64,000 nucleotides of DNA from Corynebacterium faecale (GCF_030408735.1 NZ_CP047204.1:248001-312000); one strand, 5' to 3'; positions 1 through 8,649 are shown, counted from the first letter of the stretch. Numbers and translations: made by a program. Notes: generated from the sequence alone by a model not told the origin.

Positions 1-151
1 CCTGTTGATCTTTGCCACCGTGGGACTACTGGCTCTCTTCGGTATCCGTGGCGGGAGCGATTACACCTTCGATGTTGTCCTGGTGACCTCGCTGGTTGGT
101 TTCCTGGGGGCGTTATCATTGGCCCGCGCGCTGCTGGGGGGTCGTCGATGA
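1..151 (+). CDS. mrpF: Mrp/Mnh Na+/H+ antiporter subunit F, C-terminal part
   Basis: The reading frame is open from base 2 to a TGA at 149-151, so only about the last 49 residues are present; the 5' part lies outside the window. The visible part has a hydrophobic helix, the GIRGGSDY turn typical of MrpF between its second and third helices, and a third helix ending GGRR. MrpF is a small three-helix subunit of the multi-subunit cation/proton antiporter in the plasma membrane. Its stop overlaps the ATG of mrpG (ATGA), the translational coupling expected in an mrp operon. Family assignment rests on this motif plus the mrpG neighbour. Confidence 0.85.
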   Translation, partial: LLIFATVGLLALFGIRGGSDYTFDVVLVTSLVGFLGALSLARALLGGRR

Positions 152-513
152 GTGACTACATCTCTATCATCGGTGACATCCTGATCGTCCTCGGACTCAT
201 CGTGTTCATCACCGCGGGTATCGGTTTTCTCAAATTCCCGGATGTGTACATGCGTATCTCCGCGCTTGGCACCGCCGGTGGAATCGGAATCATCCTGGTG
301 GTGGCGGGCACCCTGTTCCACAATCTGTCGTGGATAAACCTCCTCCTGGCACTCACCATCATCATCATCCAGCTGGCTACCTCTGCGGTGGGCACCACAG
401 CTGTTGCCCGGTCGGCCCTATTGACGGATGTGAAGATGAAACACTGGAAATATGATGAGCTGGAGGAGGACACCATTTCTCTCCGCGCCGTATCCAGGGA
501 AAACACCAGATAG
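148..513 (+). CDS. mrpG: Mrp/Mnh Na+/H+ antiporter subunit G
   Basis: 121 residues, the usual length of MnhG/PhaG. Three hydrophobic helices are visible (about residues 6-30, 40-60 and 65-85), and the family signature GFLKFPDVYMR-like loop (residues 26-36) sits between helices 1 and 2. The tail after residue 90 is charged and cytoplasmic. It is the last subunit of the Mrp complex, which exports Na+ (or other monovalent cations) in exchange for protons. It starts inside the mrpF stop codon and is the terminal gene of the operon; a gap of about 150 bases follows before the next gene. Confidence 0.93.
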   Translation: MSDYISIIGDILIVLGLIVFITAGIGFLKFPDVYMRISALGTAGGIGIILVVAGTLFHNLSWINLLLALTIIIIQLATSAVGTTAVARSALLTDVKMKHWKYDELEEDTISLRAVSRENTR

Positions 514-660
514 CTTTCCTGTACCCCGCATGGGTGGTGATCCTGGTTCTAGGAATTGGCCACCGCCATGACAGCAACCTGGGTGGCACGGGATCTCCTG
601 GTGTGTCCATCCGGTGCGCCTACCAGCTCCAGGCAACCTGGGTCACTACATTTCGTAGGT

Positions 661-2181
661 ATGTCTGTTGTTGTCGCCCCCACTGAAACACCAGCCACCC
701 GCAGGGGTGGGATTCTGGCTGCGCTGCTTCTTCTGGTTCCGCTCATCGCGGGCACGGCGTTTGTCACCGCGACGGATATGGATATCTCCCGGTCCTGGTC
801 AGCGGCCGGGGAGGTCACGGGCGCGCCCGCGCCTGCGTCGGCAAACAGTCAGGACCTCATCGACGCCCGTCGTGCCGCCGGTGAGGCCGGTGCCCAGGCC
901 GGTTTCCTCGCCAGCGGCACCGGCGAGCTCACCGCCGGCACGAAAGAGCTTGTCGACGCCGCGACCCCCCTCCAGGAGGGCGTGGGTGCCGCGGCCGAGG
1001 GCGCCCGGGAGCTCCACGAGGGGCTGATCCAGCTGCAGGCCGGCACGGGACAGATGGGCACCGGTGCCACCGAGATCGCCGATGGTGTGGCCTCCGCAGT
1101 GGAACAGATGACCGGCCTGGTGATCCTGACACAACAGATCCGGGTGGCGCTGGATCAGGCCGACCGCGACCTGGCGGCCATGGACCGGCCCGAGGCCGAG
1201 GAGGTCCGGGGCCAGCTGGCGAACCTGAAGGGAGAGCTGGAGCAAGTGGGACTCGATGTGGAGATGACCGACCGCCTCGACGAGCTGCGCTCCGGCACCC
1301 GCGACCTGGCCAACCAGCTGGCCGTTCCAGGCTACGGTTACCACGACGGCATCTACACAGCCACCAACGGTGCTGCTGAGCTGGCCGCGGGACTCGGGGA
1401 ACTGGAGGCGGGTGTCGGCGAGGCCGTCGCAGGTTTCACTGCCCTGGATGAGGGTGCCTCCCGCCTCGATGCGATGGCTGCACTCAACAAGGAGAAAACC
1501 GGTGCCGTCCAGCGTGCTCTCCCCGCCCCTCAGGTACCTGCTGCGGGGGTGGAACTCACCGCAGCCGGACCCGAGGGACAGTCCGCATCCCTGCCGCCGA
1601 TGTATGCCTTCCTGATCGCCACCGTGGTGATGCTGGCCGGAGCAGCACTCGGATGGGTCACGCTGCGCAACCGGTGGCTGCTGGCCTTCGTGCTGCTGGG
1701 CATCACCGCACTGGGTGGTGTCGTATTGTTCACGGTGGCGCTCGGCCTGAGTGCTGCTGCGCTGGCGGGTGCCGTGGCCGTGCTGTTGCTGGCCACCATC
1801 GTCTCGGCGGTGATAACCCGCGTGCTCATCCATGCCTTCGGCGTAACCGGAGCGGTGATAACCACCGTGATCGGATGGATCGCGCAGGTCGCTGTGGTGG
1901 GACATGTCTGGAATACCACCGCCGTGGCTGAGATCGGCACCATGTGGCAGATTCTGGCGGGACTGATGCCCCTGCACTATCCCACCTTCGCCCTGACCGC
2001 CCTGGGTAACGGTGGTGCCCTGACCCCGGTGTGGGTTGGTGTGGCTGTATTGGCGGGCCTGTTGCTCCTCGGCGGGGTGATGCTGCGGCGTCGTGCGCCT
2101 GTGGCGGCTATTGAGATGGCATCCGACGACCTACCGAACCGCGAAGGTGTGCAAGAAGAGGCAACAACATCGACCCCCTGA
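661..2181 (+). CDS. YhgE/Pip-like membrane protein with extracytoplasmic coiled coil
   Basis: The ATG at 661 (506 residues) is preferred over an upstream ATG at 556, because the protein then begins with a short cytoplasmic leader and a normal first membrane helix (about residues 14-33). Residues about 75-290 are an Ala/Gly/Leu/Glu-rich helical region with repeating G-x3-L spacing (GTGELTAGTKEL, EGARELHEGL, TGATEIADGV), the hallmark of YhgE/Pip (phage-infection-protein-like) ectodomains. The C-terminal 170 residues carry about five to six membrane helices, followed by a short polar tail. The topology resembles ABC-2/MmpL-associated membrane proteins, but there is no ATPase partner beside it. 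Function unknown; possibly cell-envelope export or assembly. Confidence 0.65.
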   Translation: MSVVVAPTETPATRRGGILAALLLLVPLIAGTAFVTATDMDISRSWSAAGEVTGAPAPASANSQDLIDARRAAGEAGAQAGFLASGTGELTAGTKELVDAATPLQEGVGAAAEGARELHEGLIQLQAGTGQMGTGATEIADGVASAVEQMTGLVILTQQIRVALDQADRDLAAMDRPEAEEVRGQLANLKGELEQVGLDVEMTDRLDELRSGTRDLANQLAVPGYGYHDGIYTATNGAAELAAGLGELEAGVGEAVAGFTALDEGASRLDAMAALNKEKTGAVQRALPAPQVPAAGVELTAAGPEGQSASLPPMYAFLIATVVMLAGAALGWVTLRNRWLLAFVLLGITALGGVVLFTVALGLSAAALAGAVAVLLLATIVSAVITRVLIHAFGVTGAVITTVIGWIAQVAVVGHVWNTTAVAEIGTMWQILAGLMPLHYPTFALTALGNGGALTPVWVGVAVLAGLLLLGGVMLRRRAPVAAIEMASDDLPNREGVQEEATTSTP

Positions 2182-2219
2182 CCGCTCAGAGCGGAAAGCT
2201 GTGTTCTGCGCCTGCTCCG

Positions 2220-2894
2220 CTAAACGAGTCGGTAGCCCGAACCCCGGACGGTCTCCACCTTCTCCGTGCCTATCTTTTTCCGAAGCGCACGGATATATAC
2301 ATCCACCACATTGGACCCCGGATCGAAGCTCATATCCCACACCATGTGCAACAGCTGGGCGCGGGAGAGAATCTGACCCGGATGGCGCATGAGAGCCTCC
2401 AGCAGGTCAAACTCACGGCGGGAAAGATCACGCCACGTATCTGCCACAAACACTTTCTGGGTGCGTAGATCCAGTTCCAGAGTGCCGTGCTTGAGCAGGT
2501 GCGCGTTGGTTGTCTTCTCCACCGGCTGATGGCTGGCCAGGCGCAACTTCACCCGCGCGAGGAGCTCCGCAAACTGGAAAGGCTTGGGCATATAATCATC
2601 CGCCCCGCCCTCCAGGGACCGGATACGATCCTCAATGTTCGTCCGGGCGGTGAGCACAATGATCGGCAGGGACACCTTCAACACCCGCAGCTGCTCCAGA
2701 ACATCCGCACCATCCATATGCGGCAGCCCCAGATCCAGGATCATCAGATCAAAATCACCACTGTGGGCGCGTGCAAAAGCGGCCGCGCCGGATACCGCCA
2801 CCTCGCACTCGAAACCCTCCTGTACCAGGCCGCGCCTGATGAAGTCCGCAATGCCATCATCATCCTCGGCGATGAGAATCCGTTCCATGGCCAT
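2220..2894 (-). CDS. OmpR-family two-component response regulator
   Basis: 224 residues with the standard two-domain layout. The receiver domain (about 5-118) has the acidic pair EDD near residue 10, the phosphoacceptor Asp in LMILDLGLPHMDG, Thr in VLTART and Lys in MPKPF. The winged-helix trans_reg_C domain (about 130-224) ends VETVRGSGYRLV. The start codon directly abuts the TAA of the sensor kinase upstream and a GGAG lies before that stop, so the two are co-translated; an alternative ATG lies two codons downstream. It is the last gene of a minus-strand unit: acidic exported protein, kinase, regulator. TCATC repeats with an 11-bp period before this unit and before the permease unit are the kind of site an OmpR/PhoP-type dimer binds, so autoregulation and control of the neighbouring unit are inferred. 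Confidence 0.93.
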   Translation of the reverse strand: MAMERILIAEDDDGIADFIRRGLVQEGFECEVAVSGAAAFARAHSGDFDLMILDLGLPHMDGADVLEQLRVLKVSLPIIVLTARTNIEDRIRSLEGGADDYMPKPFQFAELLARVKLRLASHQPVEKTTNAHLLKHGTLELDLRTQKVFVADTWRDLSRREFDLLEALMRHPGQILSRAQLLHMVWDMSFDPGSNVVDVYIRALRKKIGTEKVETVRGSGYRLV

Positions 2895-4370
2895 TTACTC
2901 CTCCGTCTCTGTTATGAGTGCTGTCGCCGGGGCAGGGATCTCCAGCCCGAAGATCGATCCCAGACCAACCGTGGATTCGACATAGGCACGCCCACCATGA
3001 GCCTCGCCAATAGCTTTTACAATGGATAAACCCAGACCCGCTCCCTTCGGCCGGTTCGGATGCCGGGGATCAGCCTGCCTGCCGCGGGAAAACCTACTGA
3101 ACAGTGCCTCCTGCGCATCCTTCTCAATACCCGGACCACTGTCGCGCACCCAGATCCGGAACACCCGCTGAGCTCCCGATCCCTGGAAATCAGAACCAAT
3201 AGCCACCGGTCCTTCTGAATAGCGCAGCGCATTGCCATAAAGCTCAAGAATCGCCTCCGTGACCCGCTGCTCATCTAAAATCACCACACCTTCGGCGGCG
3301 TCCACCAACATCACCCGATCATTGATGATGCGTGCCTTATCCTCAAGATCAATGGTCAACTCTGCAACATCCACCGGTGCCGTATGGAGGAACTCACCTG
3401 AATCCGCCACCGCCAGGGTCAACAGATCATTAACCATCCGTGCCATCCGATCCAATTCCGTGGTAGCCAACTCAATTGACCGTGCACGCTCCTCCGGTGG
3501 TGAACTCTCCAGCAACTCCAGTTGACCGCGCACCACCGTGATCGGCGTCCGCAGTTCATGACCTGCATCATCAACAAACTGGCGCTGATCGTTGTACGCC
3601 GTCTCCAAACGATCCAGCATCTCATTGAACGTACGGGCTAACTGTGCAATCTCATCATTACCCTCCACCGGAACGCGCCGGGTCAGGTCAGAATTGGAAA
3701 TCGTTGAAGCGACCTTGCTGACCCGCCTGATGGGGGCAATGATCTGCCCGGCGATCAACCAAGCAATCAGTACGGAAGCCAACACACCTCCGGCACCGAC
3801 GAATGACAGCACCCTGACCTGCTTCTTGACGGCTGTTTCTCCCGGTTCCGTGAAATAGGCAACGATGAAATGCCCATCCGTAGTGCCGGGAGCTGTTTCA
3901 AAGGCCACCCGCCCCCAATAGGCCCTGCCCCGAACCGGATCATCAAAGACCCCGGAATGGGATGGGGATGCGAGGACTTCCTCGACGAGGGGTTCGTTAT
4001 AGGTCAGTGGTTCCGGATGTAGCCCACTGAGCTGAGAGAAGTCCACCTGGATCAGTTGATCCGAGAAGACACCCACGATGGCTTCATTGTCATCGGGAAT
4101 CTGCCGGGAGAGATACACCTCAATCAATCGCTGGGGGGAGGGGAAGGAGGCGGCTGTGGTGGGATCCGTACCCTCGTCAGCAAAACGGCGAAACTCGCTG
4201 ATCTCCTGTTCAACAGCTGCGTTGGCCGCAGCAACCACATCAGAGAGCAACACAGAACGCGTGATCACCACGACACTGGTCAGTGTGGTGACCACAACCG
4301 CGGTCATCCAGAAAACGATTCGCCAGCGAAGTGATGCTGGCGAATTGTTGAGGAACTTGAGTCTGCTCAT
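2895..4370 (-). CDS. membrane sensor histidine kinase
   Basis: 491 residues. TM1 (about 18-40), an extracytoplasmic sensor domain of about 145 residues, TM2 (about 188-210), HAMP, HisKA with the phosphoacceptor in DDAGHELRTPIT (about residue 280), and HATPase_c with an N-box (ELYGNALRYS), G1 (DSGPGI) and G2 (GAGLGLSIV). All catalytic motifs are intact. The sensor domain contains DDNEAIVGVFSDQLIQVDF and GRAYWGRVAFET, segments clearly echoed in the kinase-less protein encoded at 7651-8604. It lies between a small acidic exported protein and its cognate regulator in one unit. The ligand is unknown; the linked permease and glycerate kinase suggest a carboxylate or the cation that accompanies it. 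Confidence 0.93.
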   Translation of the reverse strand: MSRLKFLNNSPASLRWRIVFWMTAVVVTTLTSVVVITRSVLLSDVVAAANAAVEQEISEFRRFADEGTDPTTAASFPSPQRLIEVYLSRQIPDDNEAIVGVFSDQLIQVDFSQLSGLHPEPLTYNEPLVEEVLASPSHSGVFDDPVRGRAYWGRVAFETAPGTTDGHFIVAYFTEPGETAVKKQVRVLSFVGAGGVLASVLIAWLIAGQIIAPIRRVSKVASTISNSDLTRRVPVEGNDEIAQLARTFNEMLDRLETAYNDQRQFVDDAGHELRTPITVVRGQLELLESSPPEERARSIELATTELDRMARMVNDLLTLAVADSGEFLHTAPVDVAELTIDLEDKARIINDRVMLVDAAEGVVILDEQRVTEAILELYGNALRYSEGPVAIGSDFQGSGAQRVFRIWVRDSGPGIEKDAQEALFSRFSRGRQADPRHPNRPKGAGLGLSIVKAIGEAHGGRAYVESTVGLGSIFGLEIPAPATALITETEE

Positions 4371-4412
4371 CCGGGTGACAGGGTAGGGCAGGGGGAGGAG
4401 GGGTGCACTGGC

Positions 4413-4850
4413 TTAGTCATCATCCCCATCATCCCAATCGTCATCGTAATCGTCGTAGTCGTCCCAGTCGTCATTGTCATCTCCATCGTCATCCCCATCA
4501 TCATCCCAGTACTGATAGTTCAGCGGTACCTGGGGAACAGGTGCCGGTGCGGGATTGTAGGCGGGCGCCGGCATCTGGGTTGGGATGGGTGCGGTGTCAG
4601 CCGGCTGTGCTGGGGCAGACGCCTGGCCCTCAGTACCTGGTTCAGGTGCCTCAGGCGATGTCATTGACCGGGAAGAGGGTTGATCTCGAGGAGTGCTCGG
4701 GTCAATGCCGGTGTTCAACCGTACGGTGGCAGTTTCCGCATCCACCTCAGGCGCGGAGGTGTTATTGGCCAGTGCTGATCCGCCGATAGCGACAAGCACG
4801 AGCAGCGCCAGGATGGCGATGAGCGGAGCGAAGCGCGGAAGTGACTTCAT
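4413..4850 (-). CDS. small exported protein with Asp/Trp/Tyr-rich acidic tail
   Basis: 145 residues. The N-terminus is a signal peptide or membrane anchor (basic MKSLPR start, hydrophobic residues about 9-26, Ala-rich end near ALANN). The middle is Pro/Ala/Thr-rich and disordered-looking. The last ~32 residues are almost entirely Asp with interspersed Trp, Tyr and Gly (blocks such as DDDGDDDGDDN and DDYDDYDDDW), giving an extreme negative charge. Strong RBS (GGGAG) before the ATG. It is the first gene of the unit that continues into the sensor kinase 42 bases downstream. No family recognised. The tail could bind Ca2+ or other cations, or interact with the kinase ectodomain; both are inference. 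Confidence 0.8.
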   Translation of the reverse strand: MKSLPRFAPLIAILALLVLVAIGGSALANNTSAPEVDAETATVRLNTGIDPSTPRDQPSSRSMTSPEAPEPGTEGQASAPAQPADTAPIPTQMPAPAYNPAPAPVPQVPLNYQYWDDDGDDDGDDNDDWDDYDDYDDDWDDGDDD

Positions 4851-4895
4851 GATGGTGTTCTCCCTTGGGTTTCTTGAGCTATTTCCATCATTGAC

Positions 4896-4917
4896 TCTGA
4901 AGATGAAATAGGGATGA
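4896..4917 (-). promoter_or_regulatory. candidate response-regulator operator (two 11-bp direct repeats)
   Basis: On the minus strand the site reads TCATCCCTATT then TCATCTTCAGA, i.e. TCATC repeated with an exact 11-bp period, 46 bases upstream of the acidic-protein ATG. Direct repeats one helical turn apart are the usual target of OmpR/PhoP-type dimers. The same TCATC periodicity occurs at 8666-8698 before the other unit of this cluster. Confidence 0.5.
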
Positions 4918-4933
4918 GAGTTTTCCTGGTGAC

Positions 4934-6154
4934 TCAGGCGGCTGCCTGGAAGTGGGAACGGATATGATCCTCGCGTCTTCCGGAGACGGCACAGCCGAGC
5001 ATGAGCAGGCGGATTGCGCGTTCTGCCGCATCAGTCAGAAGTTCGCGTCCATCGCGGACCGCATCCTCCATGGCCATGGGAACAGTCATGATGGATTGGA
5101 TGGCACCGATACCCACATCATGCACCTGAGGTGCTCCCTTGCCCAGCGAACCAGCCAGTGCCAGGACAGGAACTCCGGTGACACGTGCACGCCGTGCCAC
5201 CTCGGCGGGTACCTTGCCCCGGGGTGTTTGGAAATCAATGGCGCCCTCGGCGGTGATGATGAGATCAGAAGTACTGATGAGATCATCGAGATTGATAGGG
5301 GTGGGGAGGTCCGAGAGCAGGACATCGAAACGGTCCCGGGCTACTGCACCCAGGGCCATCAATCCTGCCCCGAGCCCCCCGGATGCACCGGAACCGGGAC
5401 CACGGTGGAGGTCTGCTGCCGGGAAGAAGGTGTGGTCCAGTAGAGTGGCCCACTGTTCTAGCGCTCTGGATAGCTGCTTGACCTGCTTCTTCGTGGCTCC
5501 CTTCTGCGGGCCGAATACAGCGGCGACACCTTTCTTCCCAGTGAGAACATTGTGGATATTGCAGGCCAGGGTGAGGGAAACATCAGCCAGTTTCGGGTGC
5601 AGCTTCGTGGTATCAATTTTCACTGCAGCGCTCAAGCCTCTACCACCCGGGGTTACCTCGGCACCGGAATCATCCAGGATTCGGGCACCGAGCGCGCTGA
5701 GTGCTCCCGCACCACCATCCGAGGTTCCGGAATCACCGCAGCCGATGATGATGTGGTTGATGCCATGATCCAGCATGCGTGCGATAAGTTGCCCCACTCC
5801 ATAGGTGGTGGTGGCGGTGGGATCGCGCTGATCACGTGGCACCAGGCTGAGTCCGGCCGCCTGGGCCATTTCGATGACACCGACGCCCTCATCGACATAT
5901 TCCAACCACTGGGCAGTGACTTCCTTTCCGACCGGGCCCATCACCTGCTCGGTATGCAGAAGGGTTCCCGAACGGGAACTGAGGATTTCCAGGGTGCCTT
6001 CACCACCATCTGGGACGGGGAAGGTATCCACACGCACACCGGGAAGGACGCGGCGCACACCGGCTGCAATGGAATCGGAAACATCCACGGCAGACAGGGA
6101 TTCCTTGAAGCCTGAAGGGGCGACAAGAATACGTTCTGGCAGGTAGAGAGTCAT
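4934..6154 (-). CDS. glxK: glycerate kinase (GlxK/GarK family)
   Basis: 406 residues, slightly longer than the usual ~380. It opens with the family signature ILVAPSGFKESLSA, followed by PVPDGGEGT and, further on, GCGDSGTSDGGAG and GSGASGGLGAGL, all hallmarks of bacterial class II glycerate kinases. The reaction is ATP-dependent phosphorylation of D-glycerate to 2- or 3-phosphoglycerate in the cytoplasm, feeding glycolysis. The RBS AAGGAG precedes the ATG. It lies 22 bases after the stop of the DASS-type permease, in the same orientation, and is the third gene of that unit. The pairing suggests that the permease imports glycerate or a precursor carboxylate. Confidence 0.92.
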   Translation of the reverse strand: MTLYLPERILVAPSGFKESLSAVDVSDSIAAGVRRVLPGVRVDTFPVPDGGEGTLEILSSRSGTLLHTEQVMGPVGKEVTAQWLEYVDEGVGVIEMAQAAGLSLVPRDQRDPTATTTYGVGQLIARMLDHGINHIIIGCGDSGTSDGGAGALSALGARILDDSGAEVTPGGRGLSAAVKIDTTKLHPKLADVSLTLACNIHNVLTGKKGVAAVFGPQKGATKKQVKQLSRALEQWATLLDHTFFPAADLHRGPGSGASGGLGAGLMALGAVARDRFDVLLSDLPTPINLDDLISTSDLIITAEGAIDFQTPRGKVPAEVARRARVTGVPVLALAGSLGKGAPQVHDVGIGAIQSIMTVPMAMEDAVRDGRELLTDAAERAIRLLMLGCAVSGRREDHIRSHFQAAA

Positions 6155-6176
6155 AGGAAAGCTCCTTGCTTTGGGT

Positions 6177-7667
6177 TTAGTTGAAGAGGGGAAGGCCGAG
6201 GGCCGGCCAGATGCAGAAGGCGAACACAGCGGTCACCGCTATGAACATGGGGGCCATGAGCAGTGACATACGGGCCAGGTCTGAGGGATCGAAGTTCTGT
6301 TTGGCACCGGTGTCATCACCGCGGAAAATAGCCAGGGGTTTCGCTGACGCCGGCAGGGTATGACAAAAACCAGCGGCGGCGGTGGAGATGAACGCTGCAG
6401 CCACGGGATTCACCCCCACTGCCGGGGCGAGCGCCACCACGATGGGAATTAGGACAGCTGAGCGGGCAGACCGGGACTGGATGACCAGGTGCGCAGCAGC
6501 GGAGACGACAATGACCACCAGCACAAACATGGTGCCATTGAGTCCTTGGAGCAGCGATGAGGCCAGGATCTCTACGGCGCCGGATTCCGTCAGGGCCTGG
6601 CTGATGGCGATGGTCGCCGCCATGAATAACAACAATGACCAGGGGATTTTGCGGACAGCTTCAGCCAGATCCACTGTTCCGATATATGGTGACGCAGCCA
6701 GCAGCGCACCGAGCACAGCCACCATGGCCGGAGGAATATGGTGGATGGACTCCGTGAACCATAAAATGACCACTCCTGCCAGCACCAGCAGGGAACGGAG
6801 TTCCTTTGCGCCGAGGGGCTCTTGGTCTTTTCCCTGGTTGAGCAACTTCTCGGTGATCACCAGACGCTGGGCGCGCTGCTGGTCGTCGGAAAGCGCCAGT
6901 AGAATGATCTCGGCCGCAAGGTGTGAGCTGAACAGGGCGAAAGGTAACCCCAGCAATAACCAGCGTGCGAAACTAAAACCCTCCAAACCCTGGTCGAGCA
7001 GAATCTGCTCAGTGATCAGATGGGCACCAGCGCCGATTAACGATGCCACCGCGGAAAACAGCACCACACTGGGGAGTGTGATGGCCAGAACCCGCAACAA
7101 CCAGGGGGGTAGCACCGCAGAGAAAGCTAGAAATACAGGCAGGATCAATGCAGCACGACCACTCGTGGCAGGAACAACAAAAGCTGTGAGGACCGTGGCA
7201 AAGGTGAGAACATGGACGAGAATACGCGGTGAGGATATCCCCACGCTGATCCGCACAGTCACCCGTAGAGCCAACCCGGATCTGGTCACGGCGGAGGAAA
7301 TGATGAAAGCTCCGATCAACAACCAGATTGTTTCACTCCCCAGCGGGGAAAATAGTGCATCTGCGCTGATGATTCCCAACAACACCAACACGCTCGCCGC
7401 ACTGAGTGCTACGAAAGTATCTGATACTGCAGAAAACACCCACATCCATACCGCAACAGCGAAGACCACCAAAGTCACCCGGGCATCAGTGTCCATGACA
7501 ACAGTGCCTGCGGTTTCCGCAGTTTCGGGCAATGTCATAAACCAGATCACGGGGATGGACAGGGCACTGACAATGGAGATCAGTCTCCGGGTACGTGAGG
7601 TCGACTCCGGCACGGTGGCATAGACACGGTATCTGGGGCCGATGAAGCTGTCAGTGATGGTTCGCAT
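6177..7667 (-). CDS. DASS/SLC13-type anion permease
   Basis: The ATG at 7667 is chosen (496 residues) because GGAG lies 6 bases before it; a longer frame to 7769 would overlap the upstream gene heavily. About 11-12 hydrophobic helices. Two inverted-repeat halves are apparent, with the SLC13-like motifs VVPATSGRAALILPV in the first half and IQSRSARSAVLIPI plus FCHTLPASAKPLAIF in the second; these loops normally form the Na+/carboxylate site. A charged cytoplasmic loop (about residues 260-285) separates the halves. It overlaps the 3' end of the kinase-less sensor gene by 17 bases and is followed by glycerate kinase. Likely substrate: a small carboxylate such as glycerate or a dicarboxylate (inference from the neighbour). 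Confidence 0.82.
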   Translation of the reverse strand: MRTITDSFIGPRYRVYATVPESTSRTRRLISIVSALSIPVIWFMTLPETAETAGTVVMDTDARVTLVVFAVAVWMWVFSAVSDTFVALSAASVLVLLGIISADALFSPLGSETIWLLIGAFIISSAVTRSGLALRVTVRISVGISSPRILVHVLTFATVLTAFVVPATSGRAALILPVFLAFSAVLPPWLLRVLAITLPSVVLFSAVASLIGAGAHLITEQILLDQGLEGFSFARWLLLGLPFALFSSHLAAEIILLALSDDQQRAQRLVITEKLLNQGKDQEPLGAKELRSLLVLAGVVILWFTESIHHIPPAMVAVLGALLAASPYIGTVDLAEAVRKIPWSLLLFMAATIAISQALTESGAVEILASSLLQGLNGTMFVLVVIVVSAAAHLVIQSRSARSAVLIPIVVALAPAVGVNPVAAAFISTAAAGFCHTLPASAKPLAIFRGDDTGAKQNFDPSDLARMSLLMAPMFIAVTAVFAFCIWPALGLPLFN

Positions 7668-8604
7668 GGTTTCTCCTGTCTTGGTGGAGGGGCAGATCAA
7701 TGCCGATGGTGCATCCTGACCGGGGAGCGGATTCCACCCAGGCGACACCACCGTGTTGCTGGCTGGCATCGAGCACCGGACGCATTTCAGGAGCGCTGAA
7801 AGTTGTATTGAGGTGTCGTGATGTGAGCTGGGTGTCCGGGGAATGCACCCACAGGGTGACGGTGTCGTGCCGGATACTCATGCCGGCGGCGGTGCCTCGA
7901 CAGAAATCGGCGGCAGCCTTCAGCGCGGTGCCCAGTGCTGCGACATCCACATGCATGAGGACCCGTGGATCCGATGGAAGGGCCAATTCCAGGCCGCAAC
8001 GTTCCCCGATGCTCTTTCCCACGGCATTCAGGTTCTCCTCCACCAGCTGGGGGCTTCGACGAGCCTTGGGGAAAAACCACCACAACATTCCCACCACCGT
8101 GACGCCTGCTACAACAAGTGACACCACCATCCGGATGAGACGCTGGGTATGGTGAATGTCCATGCCGGTGAACCGGGCGATGAGCAGGGAAGAATCAGCT
8201 GTCTCGATCTCCACCGAAGCCCAGTAGACAGGCCCCTCCGTTTTCTCCACCACTCCGGTTGCCTCCGGGCTATTCGTGGCTGCCACGATGAGGGCATCTC
8301 TGGAATCGAGGGGCTGTTCAACCCAGTCGGACTGGATCAACTGCTTCGGGGTGATGCCCACCAGTGCTTCATCGGGGCTGACGGGATGCTGTTCAATAAA
8401 CTCTGCCAAGAGTGAATGCGCAGAATCTGCTTCCTGGGAACCCGAGAAGTGAACAAAATCCCGCACGGTGGATTGCACCTCCACCCGGGCCTGATGATGA
8501 ACCCGGGCGATCAACACAGCGTGCAAAGCCACGGTGAAAAACACCAACGACAGCCCTGCAATGAGAACAGCAGGGATGAATCTGATGTCATTGCGCTTGA
8601 TCAT
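7651..8604 (-). CDS. kinase-less paralogue of the neighbouring sensor kinase
   Basis: 317 residues. TM1 (about 10-33), an ectodomain of about 115 residues, TM2 (about 155-177), then a ~135-residue cytoplasmic part. The ectodomain shares the pattern of the kinase encoded at 2895-4370: DEALVGITPKQLIQSDW versus NEAIVGVFSDQLIQVDF, and GPVYWASVEIET versus GRAYWGRVAFET. The cytoplasmic part lacks HAMP and the HisKA H-box. Only a worn HATPase remnant is left: HGGVAWVESAPRSGCTIGIDLPL-like sequence matches the C-terminal kinase segment HGGRAYVES..GLGSIFGLEIP, but the N-box Asn and the DxGxG motif are gone. The frame is intact and translationally coupled to the permease, so it is probably a functional accessory or decoy sensor and not a dead gene. 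Confidence 0.75.
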   Translation of the reverse strand: MIKRNDIRFIPAVLIAGLSLVFFTVALHAVLIARVHHQARVEVQSTVRDFVHFSGSQEADSAHSLLAEFIEQHPVSPDEALVGITPKQLIQSDWVEQPLDSRDALIVAATNSPEATGVVEKTEGPVYWASVEIETADSSLLIARFTGMDIHHTQRLIRMVVSLVVAGVTVVGMLWWFFPKARRSPQLVEENLNAVGKSIGERCGLELALPSDPRVLMHVDVAALGTALKAAADFCRGTAAGMSIRHDTVTLWVHSPDTQLTSRHLNTTFSAPEMRPVLDASQQHGGVAWVESAPRSGCTIGIDLPLHQDRRNHANHH

Positions 8605-8628
8605 GGGCGGATTCTCTCTCTACATTCC

Positions 8629-8649
8629 ACAGCGCCGGTGTGGCGCTGT
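8629..8649. promoter_or_regulatory. 8-bp inverted repeat upstream of the sensor/permease unit
   Basis: ACAGCGCC at 8629-8636 pairs perfectly with GGCGCTGT at 8642-8649 around a 5-base loop. It sits 25 bases before the start codon of the 8604 gene, between it and the TCATC repeats. It may be a leader hairpin or a second operator; the sequence alone does not decide. Confidence 0.35.

Noticed and set aside
799..1977. 392-residue open frame on the minus strand opposite the YhgE/Pip-like gene
   Set aside because: His/Gln/Gly-rich low-complexity translation with no motifs; a shadow of the GC-rich plus-strand gene.
6382..7623. 413-residue plus-strand frame opposite the permease
   Set aside because: Ser/Thr/Arg-rich, no family motifs; antisense shadow of the membrane-protein gene.
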